Shown: positions 15,225 through 24,192, counted from the stretch's first letter. The stretch: DNA of 64,000 nucleotides from JAGNKE01 sp964583335 (GCA_964583335.1 CAZOVG010000003.1:251744-315743); one strand, 5' to 3'. A program made the numbers and translations. The notes: generated from the letters alone by a model not told the origin.

Positions 15225-16357
15225 GCGGGCCCGTTCCTTTTGACTCTGGCTGTGACGGTTGCCCACGCGGCGAGAAACCTGTCGATATCGGCCTCCTTCG
15301 TAGCCCAGCCCAGCGAAATACGCAAGGCGGAGGATGCGAGATCGCGGCCCAGCCCCATCGCGGTGAGCACATGGCTCGGCTCCACCCGCCCGCTGGAACA
15401 GGCCGCGCCGTTGCTGATCGCCACACCTTCGAGGTCCAGCGCCATCAAAAGCGTCTCGGAGGACACGCCGGGAAGGCTGAACAAGGTTGTGTTGGCCACG
15501 CGCGGCGTATTTTTTGCATGAATCACGGCATCGGGGGTGATGCTCAGAATGTCACGCTCCAGACGGTCGCGCCAGCCGCCCAGCGCTTGATAATGGTTCA
15601 TGCGCTCCAACGATTCTTGCGCCGCCGCGCCGAACCCTGCGATGGCCGGAAGGTTTTCCGTACCCGCCCGCGCGCCCCGCTCCTGCCCGCCGCCGAAAAG
15701 CAGCGTCGGCGTTTCGCCGCATAAACCGAGGATCAGCGCGCCCGCGCCCTGCGGCCCGCCGATCTTGTGAGAGGACAGGGTGAGGAAATCCACCCCCATT
15801 TCCTGCGGATTGAGGGGGATGCGTCCTGCGGCCTGCACCGCATCGGAATGGACGAACGCGCCGTATTTGCGTGCTATTGCCGATATCTCCGATACGTTTT
15901 GTATCGCGCCCGTTTCATTATTCACCGCCATAACGGACACGAGAACCGCACCGCCATCCCGCGCCAGAAGCGCCTCCAATGCACCAAGATCGACCAGCCC
16001 CTGCGGAGTCGCGGGGATCGGAACCAGCTCCGGCGCGGCCTTCAAGACACTCGGATGCTCCATCGCCGACACCAAAATGCGCCGCTGGGGATAATGCCGG
16101 GAAAAATGCTGGATAACCGCATTGTTGGCCTCCGTGGCGCCGCTTGTGAAAATCACCTGAGCGGGCGGGACGGAGGCAAGACCAGCCACGGAGCGCCGCG
16201 AATCCTCAAGAAGATTACGCCCCGCCCGCCCGAAATAATGCACGGAAGACGCGTTCAGCGCCAAATCCCCAAGATTTAAAACATCCAGCATCGCCTCACG
16301 CGCGGCAGGCCGCAGCGGAGCGCTGGCATTATAATCGAGGTATATTCGCTCTTTCAT
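15221..16357 (-). CDS. Cysteine desulfurase (NifS/IscS family)
   Basis: The 378-residue PLP enzyme opens with the typical IYLDYNASAPLRP. It has the PLP lysine in DFLTLSSHKIGGPQG and the persulfide-carrying Cys in GAACSSGRVEPSHVL. It removes sulfur from cysteine as a protein-bound persulfide for Fe-S clusters and tRNA thiolation. The ACSSG loop followed by few residues resembles the IscS/NifS group rather than SufS. The ferredoxin gene follows with a four-base overlap. Whether the sulfur feeds clusters or s2U34 in tRNA (the mnm pathway is nearby) cannot be told. Confidence 0.92.
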   Translation of the reverse strand: MKERIYLDYNASAPLRPAAREAMLDVLNLGDLALNASSVHYFGRAGRNLLEDSRRSVAGLASVPPAQVIFTSGATEANNAVIQHFSRHYPQRRILVSAMEHPSVLKAAPELVPIPATPQGLVDLGALEALLARDGGAVLVSVMAVNNETGAIQNVSEISAIARKYGAFVHSDAVQAAGRIPLNPQEMGVDFLTLSSHKIGGPQGAGALILGLCGETPTLLFGGGQERGARAGTENLPAIAGFGAAAQESLERMNHYQALGGWRDRLERDILSITPDAVIHAKNTPRVANTTLFSLPGVSSETLLMALDLEGVAISNGAACSSGRVEPSHVLTAMGLGRDLASSALRISLGWATKEADIDRFLAAWATVTARVKRNGPA

Positions 16358-16384
16358 GGGCTTTTCGCCTGATCCACAAGGGCA

Positions 16385-16393
16385 TTATCCACA
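16385..16393 (+). promoter_or_regulatory. Perfect DnaA box TTATCCACA
   Basis: This is an exact consensus nonamer in the 250-base gap between the desulfurase and the hydrolase, with a related TTTGTGGAC about 30 bases to the right. The rest of that gap is AT-rich with no gene. Confidence 0.3.
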
Positions 16394-16606
16394 TTATTTT
16401 TCAATGACTTGTCATAAATTTGTGGACTTCATTTCAAATCTTTAATATAGAAACCCTGTGAAAGATCAACAGGTTTTGATCTGTTTCCGAACATTATGCC
16501 ACGCTACCCGTTCGGAAAATGAAAAAAGACTGATTTCGTTATCTTTCTTTTGTGTTCACGGGGATCGGGCGCGCTTCATGCGCCCATAGAAAAAAAGAGG
16601 TACTTT

Positions 16607-17281
16607 ATGCCTGAAGTTATCCTGAACGGTCCGGCTGGCCGATTGGAAGGCCGCTACTCCCATTCAAAAATTAAAAATGCGCCGCTGGCTCTGGTTTTAC
16701 ACCCCAGCCCCGAACACGGCGGAACGATGAACAACAAGATCACCTACTCGCTGTTTCAGGCGTGCGTGGCACGTGGATTCTCGACCCTGCGGTTTAACTT
16801 TCGCGGCGTAGGCCGTTCGCAGGGCGTATTCGACCGCGGCGAGGGCGAGCTGAGCGACGCCGCCTCCGCGCTCGACTGGATGCAGGAAATCAACCCCAAC
16901 GCCCCTTATGTCTGGGTTGCGGGCTTCTCGTTCGGCGCGTGGATCTCCATGCAGCTGCTGATGCGCCGCCCCGAGATCAAGGGCTTCATCTCCGTTGCCC
17001 CTCCGGCCAGCACCGAAGATTTCACGTTCCTCGCGCCCTGCCCCACTTCGGGCCTTGTTCTGCACGGATCGCGCGACGACGTGGTGCCCGAACCGTCGGT
17101 CAGCGAGTTTGTCTCCAAACTGCAACAGCAGAAGGGCATACAGATTGATTACCGCATCATCAAGGGCGCCAACCATTTCTTCCACGACTGCACCGACCTG
17201 CTCATCGACCATGTTCACGACCATATGAACAAGGCCGGTGGCGGCATGAACGTGCAAGTGAAGTTGCCACAGGCGGCATAG
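16607..17281 (+). CDS. Alpha/beta hydrolase (dienelactone-hydrolase-like)
   Basis: The 224-residue cytoplasmic protein has the hydrolase-fold order. Residues around 29-40 contain VLHPSPEHGGTMNNK and STLRFNFRGVGRSQG. The nucleophile elbow is VAGFSFGAW (Ser about 106). An acid lies in GLVLHGSRDDVVPE and the histidine in IKGANHFFHDC. This matches the COG2945-type small hydrolases often annotated as alpha/beta hydrolase. The start at 16607 has GAGG upstream. Substrate unknown. It is followed by a clear terminator, so it is probably monocistronic. Confidence 0.85.
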   Translation: MPEVILNGPAGRLEGRYSHSKIKNAPLALVLHPSPEHGGTMNNKITYSLFQACVARGFSTLRFNFRGVGRSQGVFDRGEGELSDAASALDWMQEINPNAPYVWVAGFSFGAWISMQLLMRRPEIKGFISVAPPASTEDFTFLAPCPTSGLVLHGSRDDVVPEPSVSEFVSKLQQQKGIQIDYRIIKGANHFFHDCTDLLIDHVHDHMNKAGGGMNVQVKLPQAA

Positions 17282-17310
17282 TCGCTATTGGCATAGATAG
17301 GCTTTCAAGA

Positions 17311-17335
17311 GGGCGGGAAATCTTCCGCCCTTTTT
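17311..17335 (+). terminator. Intrinsic terminator after the hydrolase gene
   Basis: The hairpin GGGCGG-GAAATCTT-CCGCCC is followed by TTTTT and lies 30 bases after the stop codon at 17281. Confidence 0.8.
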
Positions 17336-17423
17336 CTTTACGCCCCAACACCGACGACAAAAATCTTTGCAACGCATCAGATGTCCGGGGTAGAGTCAGG
17401 ATCATTACGGAAAGGAACACCGC

Positions 17424-17603
17424 ATGGCCGATCAGGAAAACAGACGTCTCGGGCGCATTTTGAAAATGTCCGTGCACGATGTGCGGGCGCTCGAAGGGGC
17501 CGTTCCGAGCGTGAACGGCGCAGAGTCGCAAGCCGACCCGAAAACCGAAAAACCCGCGCAGGAAGCCAGCGACACGCCCTCCACCTACGATCTGTCAGGC
17601 TAA
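17424..17603 (+). CDS. Small hypothetical protein, 59 residues
   Basis: The frame has a good ribosome site (AAGGA nine bases before ATG). It encodes a basic amphipathic N-terminal half (MADQENRRLGRILKMS) and a Pro/Ala/Glu-rich disordered tail ending in YDLSG. It is separated from the hydrolase by a terminator and from arsR by about 75 bases. Codon use resembles the backbone. No family recognised; coding status is supported mainly by start context and composition. Confidence 0.45.
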   Translation: MADQENRRLGRILKMSVHDVRALEGAVPSVNGAESQADPKTEKPAQEASDTPSTYDLSG

Positions 17604-17642
17604 AAACCGCCGCCCCCTCCCAGACCATATAATAGAAACGCC

Positions 17643-17687
17643 TTGACTTAGAGCTTATATGTCTATTACTCTAGAAATATGGACATA
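17643..17687 (+). promoter_or_regulatory. Putative ArsR operator/promoter
   Basis: A TTGACT hexamer (17643-17648) is followed by the inverted repeat TATGTCTAT (17658-17666) and ATGGACATA (17679-17687), whose second arm covers the arsR start codon. No ribosome binding site precedes that ATG, so the arsR message may be leaderless. The dyad is a reasonable autoregulatory ArsR site. The -10 element is not clear. Confidence 0.45.
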
Positions 17688-18050
17688 CATAAGGCCATCA
17701 TCGTCTTCGATGCCCTCTCGCAGGAAACGCGCCTGAGGGTTTTCCGTCTTCTGGTCGAACACGGCACACAGGGCGCTCCCGCCGGAAAGCTGAGCGAAGC
17801 TCTGGACGTTCCGCACAACACGCTCTCCTTCCATCTCAATCACATGAGCAACGCGGGCCTCGTAACCTCGAAACGCACGGGACGCTCCATCATCTATACT
17901 GCCAATTTCGACCTCATGCGCGACCTGATCGGTTTTCTGGTCAAGGATTGCTGCAGCGTCGAATTTGCCAGCATCCGCACTGACAAAAAATCCGGCTGCT
18001 CGATCATCGAACTGGCCGATTGCTGCCCCCCTAAGGAGAAAAAAGTATGA
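17679..18050 (+). CDS. arsR: ArsR-family arsenite-responsive repressor
   Basis: The 123-residue winged-helix protein has the recognition helix region VPHNTLSFHLNHMSNAGLV and the wing RTGRSIIYTANF. Cysteine pairs near the C-terminal end (Cys91-Cys92, Cys107, Cys115-Cys116) are well placed to bind As(III), as in the Acidithiobacillus-type ArsR rather than the E. coli type with CVC in the DNA-binding helix. It would repress the operon and leave DNA when arsenite binds. The next gene starts with a four-base overlap. The start is supported by the N-terminal helix typical of the family. Confidence 0.92.
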   Translation: MDIHKAIIVFDALSQETRLRVFRLLVEHGTQGAPAGKLSEALDVPHNTLSFHLNHMSNAGLVTSKRTGRSIIYTANFDLMRDLIGFLVKDCCSVEFASIRTDKKSGCSIIELADCCPPKEKKV

Positions 18051-18496
18051 AAATCTCGGAAATCAAAACCCATCTGTCCGCGCTCGGCGCGCTGACCTTC
18101 CGCCTGCCCGACGGCAACGCGGTCCCCGAACATTTCCACCTGACGGAAGTCGGTTTGGTGACACGGCATTTTATTGATTGCGGCGGCACGGAGCGCACGG
18201 AACAGGTCGCGAACTTCCAGCTATGGACGGCAAACGATTACGAGCACCGCCTCGCTCCTGAAAAATTTCTGCGCATCCTCGATATCTCTAAAAAGGTCCT
18301 GGGCAATCTAGACCCGGAGATCGAGGTAGAATACCAGCAGGGCACGATCGCTAAGTTCGGCCTCGCCTTCGACGGGCGGGAATTTATCCTGACCAACAAA
18401 CAGACGGCCTGCCTCGCCCTCGACGCCTGCGGCCTGCCCCCCGCTAAATCGGAAAAAACCGAAAAAGCCTGCGCCGCAAGCACCGGCTGTTGTTAG
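18047..18496 (+). CDS. DUF6428-family arsenic-operon protein
   Basis: The 149-residue protein matches the family by its blocks FRLPDGNAVPEHFHLTEVG, FIDCGGTERTEQVANFQLW and IEVEYQQG. Such proteins are found beside arsR and arsC in many arsenic operons; their biochemical role is not established. The C-terminal tail carries cysteines (KACAASTGCC), which could bind arsenite or metal. The start overlaps arsR by four bases and the gene is closely followed by arsC, so it belongs to the ars transcript. An arsenic-handling or chaperone role is inferred from context only. Confidence 0.75.
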   Translation: MKISEIKTHLSALGALTFRLPDGNAVPEHFHLTEVGLVTRHFIDCGGTERTEQVANFQLWTANDYEHRLAPEKFLRILDISKKVLGNLDPEIEVEYQQGTIAKFGLAFDGREFILTNKQTACLALDACGLPPAKSEKTEKACAASTGCC

Positions 18497-18510
18497 AAAG
18501 GCGGCAATCC

Positions 18511-18951
18511 ATGAACATTCTCGTTCTTTGCACCGGAAACTCCTGCCGATCCGTCATGGCCGAAGCCCTCTTCAACCATTTCGGACAGGGAAAAATCAAC
18601 GCGGTCAGCGCGGGCAGCAACCCGGCAGGCTACGTCCACCCCAAATCCATCGAAACCCTCGAACGGCACGGGATCGACCCCGGCGCCCCGCACAGTAAAT
18701 CGTGGGACGAATTCGAGGGCCGCGACTTCGATCTCGTGGTAACCGTCTGCGACGCTGCGGCTTCCGAAACCTGCCCGGTCTTCTTCGGCGCCAAAACCAA
18801 ACTGCACTGGAGCACCCCCGACCCCGCGAAGGCCACCGGAACCCCAGGCGAAATCGACGCGGCCTTCGACACCGCCTTCACAATGCTCAAAGACAGAATT
18901 GAAACCTACATCCATGAACACACCCACGACCTCTCCCCTCGGCCTGTTTGA
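18511..18951 (+). CDS. arsC: Arsenate reductase ArsC, low-molecular-weight phosphatase type
   Basis: The 146-residue protein has the phosphatase-like active-site loop CTGNSCRS near the N-terminus and the second redox pair in VCDAAASETCPVF. These are the three catalytic cysteines of thioredoxin-coupled ArsC. It reduces arsenate to arsenite for export by the next gene. The start at 18511 is used rather than 18490, because the protein fold begins MNILVLCTGNSC. It lies 14 bases after the DUF6428 gene and overlaps acr3 by 38 bases. Confidence 0.93.
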   Translation: MNILVLCTGNSCRSVMAEALFNHFGQGKINAVSAGSNPAGYVHPKSIETLERHGIDPGAPHSKSWDEFEGRDFDLVVTVCDAAASETCPVFFGAKTKLHWSTPDPAKATGTPGEIDAAFDTAFTMLKDRIETYIHEHTHDLSPRPV

Positions 18952-19963
18952 GCGCTATCTCTCTTTATGGGTCGCCCTGTGCATCGCCGCAGGCGTGACG
19001 CTCGGCGTCGCCCTACCGGGACTTTTTCAGACGGTCGCCGCCCTCGAATACGCCAGCGTCAACTTTGTCGTGGCCATACTCATCTGGGTCATGATCTACC
19101 CGATGATGGTGAATATCGACTTTGCCAGCCTCAAAGATGTGGGCCGCAAGCCCAAGGGGCTTTGCATTACCCTTGTTATAAACTGGCTGGTCAAACCCTT
19201 TACCATGGCCGCGCTGGGCATTCTCTTTTTCGAACATCTGTTTGCCGATTTTGTCGATCCTCAAGATGCCCGCGAATACATCGCTGGTATGATCCTTTTG
19301 GGCGTCGCCCCCTGCACGGCCATGGTCTTTGTCTGGAGCCAGATGGTCCGCGGCGATGCGAACTACACGCTCGTTCAGGTTTCGATCAACGACATCATCA
19401 TGGTTTTCGCCTTCGCCCCGTTAACAGCTTTACTTCTGGGCATCGGCAACATCGTTGTCCCGTGGGAAACGCTTCTGCTCTCGGTCCTTCTTTATGTCGT
19501 CATCCCTCTGGCCGCCGGATACATCACGCGCAAAAGCCTCGATGGTTCGGGCAAAACGGACCGCATCGCCAAATTCACCGCGCGGCTCAAGCCGTTCTCC
19601 GTAATCGGCCTTCTGGCAACCGTAATACTCCTCTTCGGGTTTCAGGCTCAGACCATCGTGGAAAAGCCCGCGATCATCGCGCTGATCGCCCTCCCGCTCC
19701 TGATCCAGAGTTACGGCATTTTTGCCATCGCCTACGGCTGGGCCTATCTCTGGCGGGTGCCCTTTAAGATCGCCGCTCCGGCCGCCCTGATCGGCACGTC
19801 AAATTTCTTTGAACTGGCCGTGGCCGTCGCCATAAGCCTGTTTGGTCTGAATTCCGGCGCCGCGCTCGCAACCGTCGTCGGGGTTCTGGTCGAAGTTCCG
19901 GTCATGCTCTCGCTGGTCGCCTTCGCCAACCGCACCCGGCGATTTTTCAACGAACCCGCATAA
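18914..19963 (+). CDS. acr3: ACR3-family arsenite efflux transporter
   Basis: The 349-residue protein has ten predicted membrane segments and the ACR3 blocks NIDFASLKDVGRKPKGL, APCTAMVFVWSQMVRGDANYTL and the conserved Cys in GVAPCTAMV (Cys about 134 of the frame). It exports As(III) using the proton gradient. The start at 18914 lies within the end of arsC in another frame, giving a 38-base overlap; a longer start at 18899 is possible. The four genes arsR-DUF6428-arsC-acr3 form one arsenic detoxification operon. Confidence 0.93.
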   Translation: MNTPTTSPLGLFERYLSLWVALCIAAGVTLGVALPGLFQTVAALEYASVNFVVAILIWVMIYPMMVNIDFASLKDVGRKPKGLCITLVINWLVKPFTMAALGILFFEHLFADFVDPQDAREYIAGMILLGVAPCTAMVFVWSQMVRGDANYTLVQVSINDIIMVFAFAPLTALLLGIGNIVVPWETLLLSVLLYVVIPLAAGYITRKSLDGSGKTDRIAKFTARLKPFSVIGLLATVILLFGFQAQTIVEKPAIIALIALPLLIQSYGIFAIAYGWAYLWRVPFKIAAPAALIGTSNFFELAVAVAISLFGLNSGAALATVVGVLVEVPVMLSLVAFANRTRRFFNEPA

Positions 19964-20209
19964 ATCTCTGACCATACTAACGACCAGGGAAAGCCTCCCG
20001 CATGCACCAGAGGATTGGGATGATAGGCTCCTTCGGCAAAAGACCCCCTTGCGAATGATGGACTGGCCCGCCGCCGTGCGCTGCACAGCGCTGATCGACA
20101 TCTTCTTTGGCGTACAGACTGAGATCAAAGCGCGGAATCGCTATTTACAAGCCCCCCTGATCGCTTCATTCTCCTAAAAGCCCCAGCCTTTCGAAAGGAA
20201 CACACCCGC

Positions 20210-21151
20210 ATGAGCTCCGGCCTTCTTGCCCTCCTCGATGACATCGCCGCCATCGTCAAGGTCACCGCCGCCTCCATAGACGATGTCGCGGTGCAAGCGC
20301 TCAAGGCCAGTTCCAAGGCCGCCGGGGTCGTAATCGACGATGCCGCCGTGACCCCTAAATACGTGGTCGGCCTCAGCCCCAAGCGCGAATTGCCGATTAT
20401 CTGGAACATCGCCAAGGGCTCGATCAAGAACAAGCTGCTGTTCCTGCTGCCCGCAATGCTGTTGCTCGGCACCTTCGCGCCGTGGTCCGTCGCCCCCCTG
20501 CTCGCGATCGGTGGAGCGTTCCTGTGTTTCGAGGGCTATGAGAAGCTTCACCACATCGTGCACGGCTTCTTTCATAAAGAAACCCACGTCGATGAAGAAA
20601 AAATCGAGATTATCACACCTGAGGAGCTTGAAAAAATCCGCACCAGCGGGGCCATCCGCACCGACTTTATCCTCTCCGCCGAAATCATGGCGATTTCATA
20701 CGCGGTTGTCGCAACGGAGCCGTTCCTGACGCAGTTTTTTACGCTTCTTGTCGTCGCCGTAGCGATTACGGCCGGGGTCTATGGGTTTGTGGGCTTGATC
20801 GTGAAGATGGACGATATCGGCCTTCACCTCGCTAAGGATAAATTCAACCGGACCACACGCGCCTTTGGGCGCGGCCTGATCAAAGGCATGCCCGCCCTGC
20901 TGAAAGTTCTGGCCTACATCGGCACCGCTGCGATGCTCTGGGTCGGCGGCGGCATCATCATCCATGCCATCCCCTTCCTGCACCACGAAATGCTGCACCT
21001 CGTACATGAACTGCATCTGGAAGGCTTTGCAGCGTGGGCCCTCGAAGCCTCTCTGAGCCTCATTTTCGGAATCGTGATCGGCTTTATCGTGGTTCAGGTT
21101 GTCGAGCGCACGAAGAAATACTGGCCTAAGAAATCGGCATCATCGCACTAA
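20210..21151 (+). CDS. DUF808 (YedI-like) inner membrane protein
   Basis: The 313-residue protein opens with MSSGLLALLDDIAAIVKVTAASIDDV and later has WNIAKGSIKNKLLFLLPAMLLL and CFEGYEKLHHIVHG. This is the typical layout of the DUF808 family of E. coli YedI. Five to six membrane segments are visible. The His-rich stretches around the membrane (KLHHIVHG, HAIPFLHHEMLHLVHELH) are a family feature. Function is not known. It is transcribed alone after a roughly 245-base gap that shows no gene. Confidence 0.85.
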   Translation: MSSGLLALLDDIAAIVKVTAASIDDVAVQALKASSKAAGVVIDDAAVTPKYVVGLSPKRELPIIWNIAKGSIKNKLLFLLPAMLLLGTFAPWSVAPLLAIGGAFLCFEGYEKLHHIVHGFFHKETHVDEEKIEIITPEELEKIRTSGAIRTDFILSAEIMAISYAVVATEPFLTQFFTLLVVAVAITAGVYGFVGLIVKMDDIGLHLAKDKFNRTTRAFGRGLIKGMPALLKVLAYIGTAAMLWVGGGIIIHAIPFLHHEMLHLVHELHLEGFAAWALEASLSLIFGIVIGFIVVQVVERTKKYWPKKSASSH

Positions 21152-21257
21152 TAACGATTTTTCTTAAGCTGAAGGTCTCCGCAACCCTGCTTCACAAGCG
21201 ATCATAAAATTGATATGTTACCGGAAGGTCAATAAGTTTTTTAAATAGCTTCTTGTC

Positions 21258-22112
21258 ATGCCATTCCACGTTGATACGCTGCTGCTCAAAAGTTTTATTG
21301 CGATCGCCGAGACTGGGAGCTTCAGCCAGGCCGGGGAGGTTGTCGGCCGCACGCAGTCTGCGGTAAGCCTTCAAATCAAGAAACTGGAAGAGGGCCTGAA
21401 TTGTAAGCTGTTCGAACGCAGCAACAGGCAGGTCGCCCTGACCGAACAGGGAGAGATATTTCTGGGTTATGCAAGACGCATGGTCGAATTGCAATGGGAG
21501 GCTTACAGCCGCCTGAACCAACCCGAGGTAAAGGGCGAGATTACCCTTGGCACACCCGAAGACTTCGCCACGCATTATCTGCCCGAGATTCTGGCCAACT
21601 TCACAAAACACCACCCCTTGGTGCAACTTCATGTTCGCTGCGACCTCACGATGAATCTGCTCAGCGCCTTCCGCAAAGGTGATTATGACATGATACTCGT
21701 CAAACGCGACCCGGAGCGTGTAAAGGGCGGAACCAGAGTATGGCGGGAACCCTTGATTTGGGCGTGCGCGGAGCATTATCAGATCAGGACGCCCATCCCT
21801 CTTGTGCTCTCGCCGCAACCTTGTATATACCGTGCGCGGGCCCTGGCCGCGCTCGACCGTTCCCGCAAACCGTGGAATATCACATACACAAGCCCCAGCC
21901 TCGCCGGAACGATTGCCGCGGTAAAGGCGGGCCTGGGAATCACCGTCCTGCCCAAGGACATGATCCCCGAAGGCCTGACCGTCGTGCGCACCCCTGTTAA
22001 GCTTCCCCATCTGGCCGATGCGGAAATCGCGCTCATCAAGAAGGAGCGCCTCTCACAAGCCGGAAAAATGCTGGCCGGCCATATCGTCTCGTCCCTGGAA
22101 CAATCATCATAA
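21258..22112 (+). CDS. LysR-family transcriptional regulator
   Basis: The 284-residue protein has the N-terminal winged helix-turn-helix (LLKSFIAIAETGSFSQAGEVVGRTQSAVSLQIKKLE) and a C-terminal periplasmic-binding-like effector domain (starting near GEITLGTPEDFATHYLPEIL). It probably binds a small ligand and controls one or a few nearby genes. The neighbouring cluster of four small-protein and transporter genes downstream is a possible target, but there is no direct sequence evidence. DUF808 upstream is the other candidate. Confidence 0.9.
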   Translation: MPFHVDTLLLKSFIAIAETGSFSQAGEVVGRTQSAVSLQIKKLEEGLNCKLFERSNRQVALTEQGEIFLGYARRMVELQWEAYSRLNQPEVKGEITLGTPEDFATHYLPEILANFTKHHPLVQLHVRCDLTMNLLSAFRKGDYDMILVKRDPERVKGGTRVWREPLIWACAEHYQIRTPIPLVLSPQPCIYRARALAALDRSRKPWNITYTSPSLAGTIAAVKAGLGITVLPKDMIPEGLTVVRTPVKLPHLADAEIALIKKERLSQAGKMLAGHIVSSLEQSS

Positions 22113-22362
22113 GAAATTTTAATAAAAAGCATAAATCTATAGATTTTTCTCATCGTAGTCGCTTTTCGATTGAAATCAGGATCGCGGCGATTATATCCTG
22201 AAAACATAACGCGGGCCGGGCCCCTCTGGCAGTATGAACAAGATGACGTTCTGCTGCGATGTCGGACCGCATCGGGAGCAAGTTTTCCGGTGTAGGTTCG
22301 TACTTTCCAAAAACCTGACACCGAAAACCTCCTGAAAAATGTCTAACCATTAGGAGGAAAAT

Positions 22363-22605
22363 ATGTCAGACAAACTCTTCAAATCTTTGCTCTTCAAATC
22401 CGCTCGCATCCAGCAGGAAATCGAGCGTGAGCAATCAAAATTATGGCCTGACAGCTGGCGTCTAATCAAACTGAAGAAAATTCGCCTCGCGATCAGAGAC
22501 CGGCTGGAGCGGATAATCCAGATCGGCGCAAAAGGAGCGGAGAAACGGCGCCCGCAGCCGGTAAAAATCACGATGCCGCGCAGACGCACGGCCCATAATC
22601 ATTAA
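22363..22605 (+). CDS. Small YdcH/DUF465-like helical protein
   Basis: The 80-residue protein is almost wholly helical and very basic toward the end. The central pattern with LKKIRLAIRDRLERI resembles the second helix of the DUF465/YdcH family. A strong ribosome site (TAGGAGG, five bases before ATG) supports the start. It is the first of four closely spaced plus-strand genes (gaps of 26-64 bases). No specific function is known for such proteins. Confidence 0.6.
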   Translation: MSDKLFKSLLFKSARIQQEIEREQSKLWPDSWRLIKLKKIRLAIRDRLERIIQIGAKGAEKRRPQPVKITMPRRRTAHNH

Positions 22606-22631
22606 AAATCAGCCAACGAAGGAGAAAAACC

Positions 22632-22865
22632 ATGAGTGTTGCAAAAAAGGAAAGCCGCGATATCGAGAAGAGCTACAGCACGGCGCAATTTGTCGAAAAG
22701 CTGCGCCGACTGGCCGACTGCCTCGAAAAAGGAGAGCGGTTCGACATCCAAATTGCCGGAGAGCGCATTTACGTGCCCCAGCATGCCATTTTTAACATCG
22801 AGCATGAGCGCGGCAACGGTGAAGAGGAAATCGAATTCCAGATAAAATGGAAAAATAAAATCTGA
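22632..22865 (+). CDS. Amphi-Trp domain protein
   Basis: The 77-residue protein begins with a polar stretch, then KSYSTAQFVEKLRRLADCLEKGERFDIQIAGERIYVP and ends EEEIEFQIKWKNK. This is the amphipathic strand ending in the Trp pattern that defines the small amphi-Trp family. Such proteins occur alone in many bacteria and archaea; role unknown. A ribosome site (GAAGGAG) precedes the ATG. It forms part of the four-gene cluster ending with the Ca/Na antiporter. Confidence 0.75.
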   Translation: MSVAKKESRDIEKSYSTAQFVEKLRRLADCLEKGERFDIQIAGERIYVPQHAIFNIEHERGNGEEEIEFQIKWKNKI

Positions 22866-22892
22866 TCATCAACATTCAAAAAGGAAGAAATC

Positions 22893-23174
22893 ATGCCCCT
22901 ATTGACCTCCCCTATCGACGGCTCTCCCATGCGCCAGATCAACCGTTACGGCATCGAAATCGATGTCTGTCCTACGACCGGTGGCGTCTGGCTCGATAAA
23001 GGAGAGTTGGAAAAACTCATGGCGTTTCTGAAGGAAGAGGCCGCAAACGAAAGGCGCGCCCATGATCCTCAGGACTCCAGGAATAACCGGGCAAATCTTC
23101 ATAACCGTGATGGGCGCAACGATCGCGAAGATGAGGGCGTGTTCTCAAGGATCATGGAGATCTTTGAGTTTTAG
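22893..23174 (+). CDS. zf-TFIIB-type zinc-ribbon-like protein (first Cys pair lost)
   Basis: The 93-residue protein has the fold pattern of zf-TFIIB zinc-ribbon proteins: SPIDGSPMRQINRYGIEIDVCPTTGGVWLDKGELEKL. In the usual family the first segment is CPxC and the second CPxCxGxWLDxGEL. Here the first CPxC is replaced by SPID, and the second keeps Cys but lacks the second Cys in the CPTTGG stretch, so a normal four-Cys zinc site is not present. The remaining tail is Asn/Arg/Asp-rich and ends FSRIMEIFEF. The family is often found in stress clusters. Ribosome site AAGGAAG. Confidence 0.7.
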   Translation: MPLLTSPIDGSPMRQINRYGIEIDVCPTTGGVWLDKGELEKLMAFLKEEAANERRAHDPQDSRNNRANLHNRDGRNDREDEGVFSRIMEIFEF

Positions 23175-23238
23175 TTAAACGTCACGCCTCATGCCCTGCC
23201 CGCAAGCATGGCATGAGCGATTAAGGAAAGACAGGAAT

Positions 23239-24192
23239 ATGATTGATTTTGTGCTGATTGCCTCGGGTCTGTTTTTGCTCTTTCTGGGGGGTGAAGCCCT
23301 GATCAAGGGCGCGGTCGCGCTGGCACGTCACTTCGGCCTGTCACAGCTTCTCGTGAGCGCTGTCATTATCGGCTTCGGGACATCCATGCCGGAAATGACG
23401 GTTTCGGTCGGCGCGGCTTTAAAAGGCGCGCCCGAGATCGCGCTTGGAAACGTGGTCGGAAGCAACATCGCGAATATTCTTCTGATCATAGGGCTTTCGG
23501 CTTTGATTTTTCCTTTTGTGCAAAACGCACAAGCCGTAAGACGCGATGTGCTCGCCATGCTTGGCGCCAGCCTCCTGCTCTGCGCGCTAACCCTCTATGG
23601 AGCGCTCGGATTCATCAGCGGATTGCTTATGCTTACGGGCCTCGTTGCCTACATTTCCTGGTGCTGCATACAAGACCGTAAAAAACCGGACAACGCCGAA
23701 ACCGCAATTGAAAATGTTGACGGCGAAAACCTCCTGCCCGCGCCCATGGCCTTTGTATACAGCGTTGTAGGGTTGGGCCTGGTCGTCGGTGGCGCATATT
23801 TGCTTGTGGAAGGTGCAATCGCGCTCGCTCGAGACTTCGGCTTGTCCGAAGCCGTCATCGGGCTCACGATTGTCGCGGTGGGAACATCCCTGCCGGAACT
23901 GGCCACAGCAGTCGTTGCGGCGATGCGCAAGCAAAGCGATATTATCGTCGGCAACATCTTAGGCAGCAACATCTTCAATATTCTCGCGATTCTTGGTGTA
24001 ACAGCGATGGTCGAGCCCATTCCCATGACAGGGCAGATTGCCTCCTCCGATATATGGATCATGCTAGCTGTGGCCTTGTGCTTCTCGGCCCTCCTCTGGT
24101 TCGGCCAGCGTATCGGCCGCCCCGTAGGCTTCGGAATGCTGGCGGCATACTGCGCCTACACGGGCTGGCTCTATGCGGGCTCGATGGTATAG
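23239..24192 (+). CDS. CaCA-family calcium/sodium antiporter (YrbG-like)
   Basis: The 317-residue protein has about ten membrane segments in two inverted halves. Each carries the family repeat: GFGTSMPEMTVSVGAAL plus ALGNVVGSNIANIL in the first, and AVGTSLPELATAVVAAM plus IVGNILGSNIFNIL in the second. These repeats form the ion-binding site for Ca2+/Na+ exchange at the inner membrane. The start at 23239 follows GACAGGA; the longer frame from 23191 has no support. It is the last gene of the four-gene cluster starting at 22363. The next 300 bases carry the left att repeat. Confidence 0.9.
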   Translation: MIDFVLIASGLFLLFLGGEALIKGAVALARHFGLSQLLVSAVIIGFGTSMPEMTVSVGAALKGAPEIALGNVVGSNIANILLIIGLSALIFPFVQNAQAVRRDVLAMLGASLLLCALTLYGALGFISGLLMLTGLVAYISWCCIQDRKKPDNAETAIENVDGENLLPAPMAFVYSVVGLGLVVGGAYLLVEGAIALARDFGLSEAVIGLTIVAVGTSLPELATAVVAAMRKQSDIIVGNILGSNIFNILAILGVTAMVEPIPMTGQIASSDIWIMLAVALCFSALLWFGQRIGRPVGFGMLAAYCAYTGWLYAGSMV

